A stretch of DNA of 64,000 nt from DASWJZ01 sp964440525 (GTDB lineage: Bacteria > Pseudomonadota > Alphaproteobacteria > Rhizobiales > Afifellaceae), in assembly GCA_964440525.1 (NCBI GenBank), contig CAYTTC010000009.1, forward strand, positions 4,054 to 68,053, read 5' to 3'. Below, piece by piece: positions 33,726 through 42,712 of this stretch (position 1 is its first letter; each line of letters starts with the position of its first letter). The notes under the pieces were generated by a model, which was not told where the DNA came from, did not search any database, and worked only from the letters and a program-made list of their open reading frames with translations. The translations under genes and the position numbers were made by a program.

Positions 33726-34967
33726 CTAGTTGACGGCTTCCCGCGGCCCGAGTCCGAGCTGCGATTTAAGCCCGCCAAAGCGGCTGCGGCTGACGGGGAC
33801 CATGTAGGGGTCGTGGCCCGATAGCTCGATCAGCCCGTGGTCCCCGCTCCGCTTCAGCCCGACCACCCGCTCCAGGTTGACGATGTGGCTACGGTGGACA
33901 CGGAGGAAATGCGCGTGGTCCAGCCGCGCTTCGACCTCGCCGATCGGAAGCGGGCAGAAGAGTTTTGAGGTGCCGTCGAAGACTGTGGTGTAGTGGGCGT
34001 TGGCGTGCACGGCGACGATGTCGCGGACCGCGACGAAATGCGTCGCCCCCTCGCGCACGACCGGGAGCAACCGCGCGGGCGGGGCGTGCCGCGCTTCAGC
34101 TTGCTCGGAGACGGCGCCCACATCAACAAGCGCGGCAACGAGCGGACGGCTCTCGACGCTGGCCTCGCCGTTTGGCGAAGCCTCGACAGAAGCGGACGCG
34201 GGTGTTGCCGGCGCAAGAACTGCCAGCGCATCGAATGCTTCACCGACAGGAGCGGCGACTCGGCTTTTCCGGTCCGGCATCAGAGTGAGGAGAAAAATGC
34301 CCGACACGCCGAACGCCACCACCGCCACGACGATGGCGAGAAGGTCGGTTGAAAGCGCCGGCGCCGTGGTCAGCGTCGCCGCATGCGGCATGACGGAAAG
34401 GCCGGCCATGGCGGTGTAGTGCATCCCCGAAATGGCGCTGCCAAGCGCGACGGCGGAGAGGATGAGCGGCGGCCGCCCGCTCCGCCCGCCGGTCAGGAAT
34501 AGAGCGAGGCCAGAGGCGGCGATTGCGATCGCCACGCTGGCGGCGACGAAAAGCGGCGCATGCGTCATGTGGGCGCTCGCGTGAAGCGCGCTCATCCCGA
34601 GATAGTGCATGGAGACGATGCCGAGCCCCATGAAGGTCGCGGCCGCGATGAGGCGGAGCGGCGTCGGCGGCCCGGCGCTCGCGGCAAAGATCGCCGCGCC
34701 CACGACGATGACGCAGACGAGGAACGAGAGAAGCGTCGGCAGCACAAGGTAATCGACGGGGAATGGCACGCGGACCGCCAGCATGCCGACGAAATGCATG
34801 GCCCAGATGGCGACCGCCAGAGAAAAGGCCGCGCCGGCAAGCAGCAGGCGGCGGCGCACGCCGGCCGCCTCGGCGACCCGCACCGCGAGGCTCAGCCCGA
34901 CATAGGCTCCCTGGATCGCCACGACGATCGAAAGCAAGACGAGCCAAAGCTCGTGTGTGACCGGCAT
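33726..34967 (-). CDS. coxC: CoxC-like membrane sensor: MHYT domain plus LytTR DNA-binding domain
   Basis: Protein of 413 residues. The N-terminal 240 residues form about seven helices with three MHYT-type motifs: AIWAMHFVGMLAV, GIVSMHYLGMSAL and AISGMHYTAMAGL. Such motifs are proposed to bind copper and sense O2, CO or NO. After a low-complexity linker, residues from about 310 form a LytTR domain (ATHFVAVRDIVAVHANAHYT, then FLRVHRSHIVNLERVVGLKR). MHYT-LytTR proteins are the CoxC/CoxH type found in carboxidotroph cox clusters, probably membrane-bound transcription regulators of CO oxidation. It lies directly upstream of coxM on the same strand, as in the classical arrangement. CoxH is the alternative name for the same architecture. 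Confidence 0.85.
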   Translation of the reverse strand: MPVTHELWLVLLSIVVAIQGAYVGLSLAVRVAEAAGVRRRLLLAGAAFSLAVAIWAMHFVGMLAVRVPFPVDYLVLPTLLSFLVCVIVVGAAIFAASAGPPTPLRLIAAATFMGLGIVSMHYLGMSALHASAHMTHAPLFVAASVAIAIAASGLALFLTGGRSGRPPLILSAVALGSAISGMHYTAMAGLSVMPHAATLTTAPALSTDLLAIVVAVVAFGVSGIFLLTLMPDRKSRVAAPVGEAFDALAVLAPATPASASVEASPNGEASVESRPLVAALVDVGAVSEQAEARHAPPARLLPVVREGATHFVAVRDIVAVHANAHYTTVFDGTSKLFCPLPIGEVEARLDHAHFLRVHRSHIVNLERVVGLKRSGDHGLIELSGHDPYMVPVSRSRFGGLKSQLGLGPREAVN

Positions 34968-35122
34968 ACCGTCCCGTCCTCCCTGCGGCGATTATTCGCG
35001 TCGGCGAGGTAATTGTAAATCAGGCGCGGGGCGGAGCCGAAAACCGAGAGGCAGATTCGGCGCGGCTCCGCAAGTCGCGGTCCAACAAAGCGGCTGCTAT
35101 GAGCGGGTCGCAGTACCGCACG

Positions 35123-35791
35123 TCATTCGACGATCGCGATCCCCGACGCTGCGATCTTGGCCCACACCCAATCCTCCAGGATCATGTCCGTCTTGTCCTT
35201 TCGGCAGTTGGAGTGGCAGATGATCGTCGCCTTATCGAAACAGGCTGGATAGTCGAACGTGGTCGACGGCTTGTAGAATTTTGGCGTTATGCTGCTTCTC
35301 GCGCAGATCTCCAGCGTCAGCGCAATCGCGGCATCAACCTGCGGCTCATCGAGCTTTGCCCAATGTTCGAAGTCACGCCATGATTGATGCAGAACGGGAC
35401 CTACATATTCCGAGTTCTTGCTGATCTTGTCGAACGCATAGAACTTCCCGCCATCCGGCAACAAGCACAGCTCGTTCGCCAGTTCGATGCCGACGGACTT
35501 CTTGTCGAATGCGCCCCCCGTGTTCTTCAGACCCAGATGGAAGATCCAAAACTTCTCCTCGAACGTCCGATAGATCGTGCCATCTCGATCAACCAAGTAG
35601 GTGGCCCCGACGCGCCCCAGCGCATCGCTGTTCCAGCCGTCGATCGAGGACGTCGCCTTTCCTGGAATCCCGTTCGAGGGCGTGTGCTTCGTGCGTCCCA
35701 TCGTTCCGTGCCAGACCACATGTGTCTTGGCCGATTCCTCCTTGACGTACTGGCCCTCGTTCAGCGGATGATTCTTGATGGTAACAGGCAT
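35123..35791 (-). CDS. N-acetylmuramoyl-L-alanine amidase domain protein
   Basis: Protein of 222 residues with an amidase_2/PGRP-type fold: KTHVVWHGTMGRTKH (His28 as likely zinc ligand), YLVDRDGTIYRTFEEKFWIFHLGL, KSVGIELANE, and near the C-terminus IICHSNCRKDKTDMILEDW. These match the order H..Y-x-V-x-xx-G-x-I....H..IGIE..H..K-x-D of zinc amidases that cut the bond between muramic acid and the peptide. No signal peptide is seen, as in phage- or toxin-type amidases. It is a single gene with lower GC and no operon partner; a phage or accessory origin is possible. Confidence 0.78.
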   Translation of the reverse strand: MPVTIKNHPLNEGQYVKEESAKTHVVWHGTMGRTKHTPSNGIPGKATSSIDGWNSDALGRVGATYLVDRDGTIYRTFEEKFWIFHLGLKNTGGAFDKKSVGIELANELCLLPDGGKFYAFDKISKNSEYVGPVLHQSWRDFEHWAKLDEPQVDAAIALTLEICARSSITPKFYKPSTTFDYPACFDKATIICHSNCRKDKTDMILEDWVWAKIAASGIAIVE

Positions 35792-35910
35792 GCTGGCCTC
35801 CTCCTCGCGTGCTCGTTGCGGTCTGAGCCGCTAGTTTTCGTATAACGCAAGCCTACCTGTGGTGGAAGTCTCGCTCGCAGACGATGCATCGGACTCACCC
35901 GGCGGCCGCG

Positions 35911-36792
35911 TTAGATTCTGTGCTTCCGCACGATGTCGATAAAAATCTTCAGGATCGGATTTGGATCGCCCTTCCGCCAGTAGCAGGTGAGGCCGATCAT
36001 GGCCGTCGGCTCAACGGGAACGTAGGCGATGCCGGGATAGGGCATCGTCTCCCACGTCTTGTGAACGAGATGCACGCCGAAGCCCGCAGCGACGAGGCCG
36101 AGCCGCGCCGGCACCGACCCCGCCTCCTGCACGATCTTCGGGGAGAACCCGGCCTTCTGGCAGAGCGAGATGATGAGATCGTAGATCGTCGCGCCGTTGT
36201 CACGCGGGAACATCACCCAGGGCTCGCCAGCGAGCTCCAGCAGCGAGAGCCGGCTCCGCCGCGCCAGCCGATGCGTGGCCGGCAACACCGCGATCAGTGG
36301 CTCACGCTCGAGCGCGGCGTGCTCGTAGGTGCCGAGCGCGCGGATCGGCGGGTGCATGAAGCCAACGTCGGCCTCGCCGCGGTTCAGCGCCTCAAGCAGC
36401 GCGATTGAGTTGAGTTCCTTGAACGACAGCGAGACATCCGGATAGAGCCGATGGAATTCTCCAAGAATCGTCGGCAGCGCGCCGAGCATGGCGGAGCCGA
36501 TCATGGTGACCGTCAGATTGCCGCGCCGGCCGCGCGCGCTCTCCCGCGCGCGCTCCTTGGCGACGTCGGCGTCCCGCAGGAGCTTTTTCGCCTCGACCAG
36601 AAAGACATGGCCGGCCTCGGTCAGTTTCACGTTCCGCTTGTTGCGATAGAAGAGGACGGCGTCGAGCTCTTCCTCGAGCTGCTTGATGCGCCGGCTGACA
36701 TGCGGCTGCGCCACCCGAAGATGCTCGGCGGCGTGGCCGAAATGCAGATGCTCGGCGAGCGCCACGAACGTCCAAATACCTTTGAAGTCCAT
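35911..36792 (-). CDS. LysR-family transcriptional regulator
   Basis: Regulator of 293 residues. The N-terminal winged helix-turn-helix is FKGIWTFVALAEHLHFGHAA, then LRVAQPHVSRRIKQLEEELD and LFYRNKRNVKLTEAGHVFLV. The effector domain begins near LTVTMIGSAMLGALPTILGEF, the CatR/CbnR-like subgroup style. It is transcribed divergently from the sugar importer operon starting at 37134, across a 341-base region, the usual arrangement for a LysR protein and its target. The inducer is unknown. Confidence 0.92.
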   Translation of the reverse strand: MDFKGIWTFVALAEHLHFGHAAEHLRVAQPHVSRRIKQLEEELDAVLFYRNKRNVKLTEAGHVFLVEAKKLLRDADVAKERARESARGRRGNLTVTMIGSAMLGALPTILGEFHRLYPDVSLSFKELNSIALLEALNRGEADVGFMHPPIRALGTYEHAALEREPLIAVLPATHRLARRSRLSLLELAGEPWVMFPRDNGATIYDLIISLCQKAGFSPKIVQEAGSVPARLGLVAAGFGVHLVHKTWETMPYPGIAYVPVEPTAMIGLTCYWRKGDPNPILKIFIDIVRKHRI

Positions 36793-37133
36793 CGCCCGCT
36801 CCCCCTCCCAAACCCGAGACTTTTCGTGGGCTCTGATACATTCTTGATATTAGTCGATACCACATAGGTGAAACTAGGTCTGGTAGGCTTCTCGGTCGAT
36901 TGGAGGGGATGCCGCTTCCGGACGGCACGCGCGCGACAGGCCATGCCGGCCGCGGGGAGCCGTCGCCGTCGGCGGTCACCTCCGATCAAGTCGGACGGAA
37001 AAGGGGAGAAATCCGCAAGATCTTCGGCGAATGCCCTGCGTCTTGTTCGGCAAGAACCGGGGCGCGTGAACAACAACAGGCGGCCCACACAAGGTCGGCG
37101 AAAGTATCGGCCTGATTCCTAGGAGGGAACGAC
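36793..37133. other. Divergent regulatory region between LysR gene and sugar importer
   Basis: 341 bases without a credible gene. Three GATA words occur in phase at 36835, 36846 and 36856 (spacings 11 and 10), close to the LysR start. A strong ribosome site, AGGAGGGAACGAC, precedes the importer ATG at 37134. The stretch from 36880 to 37080 is GC-rich and holds only short shadow frames. Confidence 0.5.
36835..36859. promoter_or_regulatory. Helically phased GATA repeats, candidate LysR operator
   Basis: GATA occurs at 36835-36838, 36846-36849 and 36856-36859 in TGATACATTCTTGATATTAG and the following bases, within the AT-rich core of the divergent region. A T-N11-A arrangement, the loose LysR consensus, is also present. 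The support is only positional. Confidence 0.25.
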
Positions 37134-38462
37134 ATGTCAAAAAACTTCAATAGACGGGAGGCTCTCGGCCTTGGCCTCGGCGGCTTTGGGTTTGCCGCGC
37201 TGACGTCGAGCGGCGTCAATGCGCAGGGTCAGGCGACGCTGACCTTCTGGACGGTGCGTCACAACACCCCCGAGCTGGCGGCCACCATGCGCAAGATTCT
37301 CGATGAATTCGAGAAGGAGAACCCGACGATCAAGATCCTCCACGAGCCCGTTTCGGGAAACCTCGTCTATCCGAAGTTCCTCGCCGCCGTTCAGGGCCAG
37401 TCGATGCCGGACGTGGCCGAGGCCTACACCTACCATCCGCTCCAGTTCGCCGCGCTCGACCAGATGGAGCCGATGGACGACATCATGGACGAGTGGAAGG
37501 CGAGCGGTCGCTACGACGAGGTGGTCAACAAATATGCGATCGAGAAGAATTATTGGAACGGCCACTACTGGGCCGCCGCCTACAACCTCGATATCCGCCC
37601 GATCTATTATCGTCGCGATCTGCTCGAGGCGAAGGGAATCACGCCGCCCAAGACCTGGGACGAGTTCCAGGCCGCGGCGCTCGCGCTGAACGATCCGGCG
37701 AACGAGGTTTATGGCGTCGTCTATCCCGCCGGCGATTTCCACATCGCCCAGCACTTCTACATGGCGTTCATGTTCCAGGCCGGCGGCGGCATCCTCGACA
37801 AGGACGGCAAGCTGATTTTCGGCTCGGAGGCGCGCGACGCCAACATCAAGGCGCTCACCTACATGACCGACTTCGCCACCAAGCATAAGGTCATGCCCGA
37901 AGGTATCGCCTCGTACAACACCGAGGACGCCCACACCGTCTTCCTGCAGGGCCGCGCCGCCTTCGGTTTCGGCACCGGCGGGCTGATCGGCCGCATCATG
38001 CGGGAGAATCCCGACATGTTCGATCAGGTCGGCATCCTGGAAGTGCTCGAAGGGCCGGCGGGGCCAGAGCGCAAGCTCGCCGCGGGTTTCTTCCAGGGCT
38101 TCTTCGTTTGGAAGTACAGCCCGAACATCGATGCGGCGAAGACCTTCATCCGCTGGATGACGGAGCCGGGGCGGTTGGAGCCGATCTACAAGGCGTCGCC
38201 GGGCACGCATTGGCCGATCTACAAGTCCGGCATCGAATCGGACCGCGTGAAGACCAACCGGCTGCTGCGCGAGGCGCTGGCGAACGTCGTGCCTTACACG
38301 ACCGACTTCGCCTATCCCGGCACGGGCATCCCGGAGATGGGGATCATCGACGGCGAGAAGCTTTTCGCCGCCCCGGTCAATCAGGTCGTGGTCGGTGCGA
38401 AGACGCCGGAGCAGGCCGTGGACGACGCGGCCGCAGCGATGGCGAAGGTGTTCGAGGCCTAA
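37134..38462 (+). CDS. CUT1-type sugar ABC transporter substrate-binding protein
   Basis: Extracytoplasmic binding protein of 442 residues. The N-terminus has RREALGLGLGGFGFAALTSS, a possible Tat-type signal (two arginines before the hydrophobic core). The mature part begins QATLTFWTVRHNTPELAATM, followed by ENPTIKILHEPV and VQGQSMPDVAEAYTYHP, typical of the UgpB/MalE-like SBP_bac_1 class. The ribosome site AGGAGGGAAC is excellent. Two permease genes follow (38546, 39443), but no ATPase gene is in the operon. The substrate is unknown; the downstream sugar isomerase and lactonase point to a sugar or sugar acid. Confidence 0.9.
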   Translation: MSKNFNRREALGLGLGGFGFAALTSSGVNAQGQATLTFWTVRHNTPELAATMRKILDEFEKENPTIKILHEPVSGNLVYPKFLAAVQGQSMPDVAEAYTYHPLQFAALDQMEPMDDIMDEWKASGRYDEVVNKYAIEKNYWNGHYWAAAYNLDIRPIYYRRDLLEAKGITPPKTWDEFQAAALALNDPANEVYGVVYPAGDFHIAQHFYMAFMFQAGGGILDKDGKLIFGSEARDANIKALTYMTDFATKHKVMPEGIASYNTEDAHTVFLQGRAAFGFGTGGLIGRIMRENPDMFDQVGILEVLEGPAGPERKLAAGFFQGFFVWKYSPNIDAAKTFIRWMTEPGRLEPIYKASPGTHWPIYKSGIESDRVKTNRLLREALANVVPYTTDFAYPGTGIPEMGIIDGEKLFAAPVNQVVVGAKTPEQAVDDAAAAMAKVFEA

Positions 38463-38545
38463 TTCCACTCCACGCGCCGCGACGTCCGGCGGTTCACGCT
38501 GCCGGGCGCCGCGGGCGTCCGATCCCGCCCGAAGGTCACCTTGCG

Positions 38546-39433
38546 ATGTTGAAGCAGCAGCGTGCGCGCTTTGCTTACTACCTCATTCTGCCATCGGTGA
38601 TCCTGATCACGCTGCTCAACGTCGTGCCGCTCATCGAAGGTGTCATCGTCAGCCTGCAGAAACAGAACATGATCCGGCCCAGCCCGACGGCCTTCGTCGG
38701 GTTCAAGCACTATTACCGGGCGCTCTTCGAGGAGGACATCCTCTGGGCGAGCCTCGGCCGCACCATCGTCTGGACCGCCGGGTCTGTGGTGGGGGGCTAC
38801 ATAGTGGCGCTCGCGCTCGCACTTCTGCTGAACAGGGAGATACGCGGCCGCGGCCTGTTCCGCGCTCTCTTCCTGATCCCCTGGGTCATCCCGGACGTCG
38901 CCACCGCGCTCCTGTGGAAATGGCTCTATGCCGACGAATACGGGGTGATCAACCACCTGCTTCGTACGTTCGGATTGATAACCCGGCCGGTGCAGTGGCT
39001 CGCCGACCCCAACATGGCCATGGCCTCGGTGATCATGGTGCAGATCTGGAAGCTCACGCCGGTCATGTTCATCGTTCTGCTCGCCGCCCTGCAGAACGTG
39101 CCCAAGGAGCTGCATGAAGCGGCGGAGCTGGACGGCGCCGGTCCCCTCCAGCGTTTTCGCTACGTCACGTTTCCGGTGATCAGACCGACCAGCGTCATCA
39201 TCACGCTGCTCGCCTCGATCTGGACCTTTCAGGCCTTCGACATCGTCTACCTCTTGACCGGCGGCGGCCCCGCCGACGCGACCAGGATCCTCCCGACGCT
39301 GATCTACCAGAAGGCCTTCTGGGCCTCCGATATCGGCTACGCCGCGGCGATCGGAATGCTGACGCTTGTCTGCCTGGTCATTCTCAGCGTCGCCTACCTG
39401 TTCGCCTATCGCGCGCAGAGCGCGAAGGACTGA
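38546..39433 (+). CDS. CUT1-type sugar ABC transporter permease (MalF/UgpA-like)
   Basis: Permease of 295 residues. ATG 38546 is chosen because the protein then starts MLKQQRARFAYYLILPSVIL, with the first helix placed normally; the frame extends upstream only as a shadow of the previous gene. The helices are followed by the EAA loop LHEAAELDGAGPLQRFRYVTFP. The C-terminal ALQ..LASIWTFQAFDIVYLLTGGGP is typical of MalF-type permeases. It is followed nine bases later by the partner permease. Confidence 0.9.
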   Translation: MLKQQRARFAYYLILPSVILITLLNVVPLIEGVIVSLQKQNMIRPSPTAFVGFKHYYRALFEEDILWASLGRTIVWTAGSVVGGYIVALALALLLNREIRGRGLFRALFLIPWVIPDVATALLWKWLYADEYGVINHLLRTFGLITRPVQWLADPNMAMASVIMVQIWKLTPVMFIVLLAALQNVPKELHEAAELDGAGPLQRFRYVTFPVIRPTSVIITLLASIWTFQAFDIVYLLTGGGPADATRILPTLIYQKAFWASDIGYAAAIGMLTLVCLVILSVAYLFAYRAQSAKD

Positions 39434-39442
39434 GGAGCGAAC

Positions 39443-40324
39443 ATGGCCCGGACCGCGCCCGCCCTCGATCTTCCGCTGCCGCTGCAGCGGCTCGACTACC
39501 GCAAGGCTTTCGCTCTCCTCACCACCTATGTGTGCCTGCTTCTAGCAGTGACAGTCGTGCTCTTCCCGGTCTTCTGGATGGCGTCGTCATCGCTGAAGCC
39601 CGACCAGGAGCTTTTCGCCCGCAACATGACGATGCTGCCGATCAACTGGACGCTGCAGAACTATCGCAACGTCTGGCTCAACACCGATTTCCCAGCCTAT
39701 TTCTGGAACAGCTTCAAGGTTGCCTCGATCTCGACGGCCCTCAGCGTGTTCGTGTCGATGTATGCGGCCTACGCGCTGGCGCGCATCCAGTTTACCGGCC
39801 GCTACGCCTACGGCCTTCTGCTTCTCGTGACGCAGATGTTCCCGCACATCCTGCTCGTCATCCCGCTCTTCATCATCATTCGCAATATCGGCCTCTTCAA
39901 CACGCATGCCGCGCTGGTGATCGCCTACACGGCGTTCTCACTCCCCTTCAACATCTGGCTGCTCCGCGGTTTCTTCGAGGCGATCCCGGAGGAGCTCGAG
40001 GACGCCGCGGCGATCGACGGCGCCTCCATGCTCGGCACTTTTCACAAGATCATCCTGCCGCTCGCGGGGCCGGGACTCGCGGCGGTGACGATGTTCTCGT
40101 TCATCCGTGCGTGGAACGAGTTCCTGTTCGCGCTGGTCTTCCTGCAATCGCACGAGCTCTTCACGCTGCCGATCGGGCTTGCGAGCTTCCAGGAGGAGTT
40201 CACCTTCCGCTGGGACCTGATCATGGCGGGCGCCGGGATTATCACGCTCCCCGTCCTTTTCTTCTTCCTCCTCATGCAGCGCTTCATCGTCCAGGGCCTG
40301 CTCGGCGGCGCCGTCAAAGGCTGA
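39443..40324 (+). CDS. CUT1-type sugar ABC transporter permease (MalG/UgpE-like)
   Basis: Permease of 293 residues with about six helices. Hallmarks of the MalG group are VLFPVFWMASSSLKPDQELF, the helix run ending IPLFIIIRNIGLFNTHAAL, VIAYTAFSLPFNIWLLRGFF, the EAA loop LEDAAAIDGASMLGTFHKIILPLAGPG, and RAWNEFLFALVFLQSHEL. The end QRFIVQGLLGGAVKG is the usual C-terminus. GAGGAGCGAAC precedes the ATG. It forms the channel with the 38546 permease. Confidence 0.92.
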   Translation: MARTAPALDLPLPLQRLDYRKAFALLTTYVCLLLAVTVVLFPVFWMASSSLKPDQELFARNMTMLPINWTLQNYRNVWLNTDFPAYFWNSFKVASISTALSVFVSMYAAYALARIQFTGRYAYGLLLLVTQMFPHILLVIPLFIIIRNIGLFNTHAALVIAYTAFSLPFNIWLLRGFFEAIPEELEDAAAIDGASMLGTFHKIILPLAGPGLAAVTMFSFIRAWNEFLFALVFLQSHELFTLPIGLASFQEEFTFRWDLIMAGAGIITLPVLFFFLLMQRFIVQGLLGGAVKG

Positions 40325-40436
40325 CCGAGCGCCATTCCTCCGGAGACCACCCGCATGTAATTCGCACCCTTCCGCTTGTGCTTCTCAACCCGAAAACGCG
40401 CGGCTTCCGCGCACTCTCTAGCTAAGGAGTCCTCTC

Positions 40437-41393
40437 ATGAAATTCGGAGCATCGTCCTGGCCGTTCCAGTGGGAGCCGCCCTACGAGGACGCAATCCATC
40501 GCATTGCCGGGTTGGGCTTCAAGGCGATCGAGCTCATCGCCTGGAACACCGATTTCCTCGACACCTACTACACCAAGTCGAAGATCGGCGACCTCAAGAA
40601 GGAGCTGAAGGACTCGGGCATCGTGCTCTCCCAGTTCGTCTCGACGCCGCACGATCTCTCGCATGCCGACAAGGCGAAGCGCGACGCCGCGTTCGAGCAC
40701 TGGAAGAAGACGGTCGACGTCGGCGCCGAGCTCGGCTCGCCGATCATCAACATGGTGAGCTCGCATCCCTTCGCCATGCGCGACACGATCGAGATTCCGC
40801 GCATCACGACAAAACCGCTGGTGCAGAAATATGCCACCAAGAATGTGCCGCGCGGCGTCGACTGGGACCAGAATTTCAAGGACTACGTCGATGCGCTAAG
40901 GCGTTGCGCCGAGGCCTGCGGCAAGGCGGGCGTAAAAATGTCGGTGGAGCCGCATCCGGGCCGCTACCTGGCCAATCACGACGGCGCGCTCAGGCTGCTC
41001 GAGCACGTCAAACACCCGGCGATGGGCATCAACTTCGACCCGAGCCACACTTTTCCAATGGGCGACTACCCGAACATCACCGTCTACCGGCTCAACAAGC
41101 ACATCATCCACCTGCACGTGTCCGACAATGACGGCGTGACCAACGTGCATTGGCGTCCGGGCATGGGCAAGATCGACTGGGTCGCCATGTTCCAGGCGCT
41201 GAAGGATATCGGCTATGACGGCGTCGTCTCGATCGAGCTGGAAGATGTGCCCGGCGTGTCGCGCGGTCCGAACTCGAACGCCCCCGGCGTCTATCGCAAC
41301 ATCACGGCGACCGACGAATTCGTCGCCGAGACGGTCGCCGGGATGAACTACCTGAAGGGCATCTGCAAGGAGGTCGGAATCAAGGTCGAGTGA
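40437..41393 (+). CDS. Sugar phosphate isomerase/epimerase (xylose-isomerase-like TIM barrel)
   Basis: Protein of 318 residues in the AP endonuclease family 2/IolE-type fold. It starts MKFGASSWPFQWEPPYEDAI, with LGFKAIELIAW and later VKMSVEPHPGRYLAN, MGINFDPSHTFPMGDYP, HIIHLHVSDNDGV and SIELEDVPG. The conserved Glu, Asp/His, His and Glu are the divalent-metal ligands of the family. These enzymes isomerise or epimerise sugars, inosose or keto acids. AAGGAGTCCTCTC is a clear ribosome site. It probably processes the sugar imported by the preceding operon. Confidence 0.88.
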   Translation: MKFGASSWPFQWEPPYEDAIHRIAGLGFKAIELIAWNTDFLDTYYTKSKIGDLKKELKDSGIVLSQFVSTPHDLSHADKAKRDAAFEHWKKTVDVGAELGSPIINMVSSHPFAMRDTIEIPRITTKPLVQKYATKNVPRGVDWDQNFKDYVDALRRCAEACGKAGVKMSVEPHPGRYLANHDGALRLLEHVKHPAMGINFDPSHTFPMGDYPNITVYRLNKHIIHLHVSDNDGVTNVHWRPGMGKIDWVAMFQALKDIGYDGVVSIELEDVPGVSRGPNSNAPGVYRNITATDEFVAETVAGMNYLKGICKEVGIKVE

Positions 41394-41452
41394 CCTCGAT
41401 GTCGAACGGGGACGTCGGCGCGCGAGATTCGCGCGGCGACGAAGCGCGAAGC

Positions 41453-41551
41453 CTCTCCCCCTTGTGGGGAGAGGGTTTGGGTGAGAGGTGTCAAACGTAG
41501 AGCGCGGCGGAAAAGCCCCACCCAACCCCTCCCCACAAGGGGGAGGGGAGT
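41453..41551. repeat. Palindromic element CTCTCCCCCTTG...CAAGGGGGAGGGGAG
   Basis: The left arm CTCTCCCCCTTGTGGGGAGAGG and the right arm CCCCTCCCCACAAGGGGGAG are each self-complementary and also complementary to each other. GGGTTTGGGTGAG pairs with CACCCAACCCC. It sits between the isomerase and lactonase genes. Strong RNA structure here could uncouple the two. Confidence 0.75.
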
Positions 41552-41574
41552 CACGCTCATTCTGGAGTGTTGAA

Positions 41575-42684
41575 ATGCCGATCAAAGATCTGGTCTATGT
41601 CGGGACCTACAGCGAGCCGATCCTGTTCGGGACCGGGCAAGTTCTAAAGGGCAAGGGAAAGGGCATCTATTGTTTTGCGTTCGATGCCGAGCGGGGCGCG
41701 CTCGAACCGGTCGGCGTCACCGAGGGCGTGCGCAACTCATCCTATATCGCCTTCGATCCGAAGCGAAAATTCCTCTATTGCGTCAACGAGTTCAAGGAAT
41801 TCGAGGGGAAGGCGAGCGGGGCCGTCAGCGCCTTCAGGATCGACAAACGCACCGGCAAGCTGACTTTTCTCAACATGAAGGCGAGCCACGGAACCGATCC
41901 GTGCCATTTGATCGTCGACAAGACGGGGAAGAACGTGCTCATCGCCAACTTCGCGAGCGGCAGCGTCTCGGTCCTGCCGATCAAGCGGGACGGCTCGCTG
42001 AAGGACGCGAGCTGCGTCATCCAGCACCAGGGCACGAGCGTCGATCCGAAGCGTCAGGCGGGCCCGCACGCGCACGCTGTCGAGATCGACGCCGCCAACC
42101 GCTACGTCTTCGTGCCCGAGCTCGGCGGCGACAAAGTGATGATCTACGCGCTCGACGCGGAGCGGGGAAAGCTCACCCCGAACAAGCATCAGCCCTTCAT
42201 CAAGATGGCGCCCGGCGCCGGTCCGCGCCAGCTCGTCATGCATCCGAACGGCAAGTTTGCCTACCTCATCAACGAGCTGAACTCGACGATGACCGCCTAT
42301 CGCTACGACGCCAAGAAGGGAACGCTGAAGGAACAGCACACCCTTCCCACGCTCCCCGCGGACTTCAAGGGATACAGCAGCTGCGCGGAGGTGCAGATCG
42401 CGCCTTCGGGAAAATTCCTCTACGGCTCCAACCGCGGTCACGACAGCATCGTCATCTACGCGATCGATCCGAAGAAGGGCACGCTGAAGCTCGTCGGGCA
42501 CGAGAGCACGCGCGGCAGAATCCCTAGAAACTTCGAGGTGCATCCGAGCGGCGAGTTTTTGGCCGCGGCGAACCAGGATACGAACAACGTCATCATGTTC
42601 CGCATCGACCAGAAGACAGGAAAACTGACGCCGACCGGCGACGTGACCGAAGCCGGGACGCCGATCTGCGTGCGGTTCATGTGA
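41575..42684 (+). CDS. Lactonase family protein (6-phosphogluconolactonase-like seven-bladed propeller)
   Basis: Protein of 369 residues from ATG 41575 (GGAG seven bases upstream; the frame extends upstream only through a palindromic repeat). It begins DLVYVGTYSEPILFGTGQ and has repeated blade signatures such as YIAFDPKRKFLYCVNEF, HLIVDKTGKNVLIANF, HAVEIDAANRYVFVPELGGD and QLVMHPNGKFAYLINEL. This is the YbhE/Pgl lactonase fold, including the conserved GPHAH segment. It probably hydrolyses a sugar lactone made in the same pathway. No signal peptide, so cytoplasmic. Confidence 0.88.
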   Translation: MPIKDLVYVGTYSEPILFGTGQVLKGKGKGIYCFAFDAERGALEPVGVTEGVRNSSYIAFDPKRKFLYCVNEFKEFEGKASGAVSAFRIDKRTGKLTFLNMKASHGTDPCHLIVDKTGKNVLIANFASGSVSVLPIKRDGSLKDASCVIQHQGTSVDPKRQAGPHAHAVEIDAANRYVFVPELGGDKVMIYALDAERGKLTPNKHQPFIKMAPGAGPRQLVMHPNGKFAYLINELNSTMTAYRYDAKKGTLKEQHTLPTLPADFKGYSSCAEVQIAPSGKFLYGSNRGHDSIVIYAIDPKKGTLKLVGHESTRGRIPRNFEVHPSGEFLAAANQDTNNVIMFRIDQKTGKLTPTGDVTEAGTPICVRFM

Positions 42685-42712
42685 AATGGTGCGCTGCGCC
42701 GGCCGCCATCCA

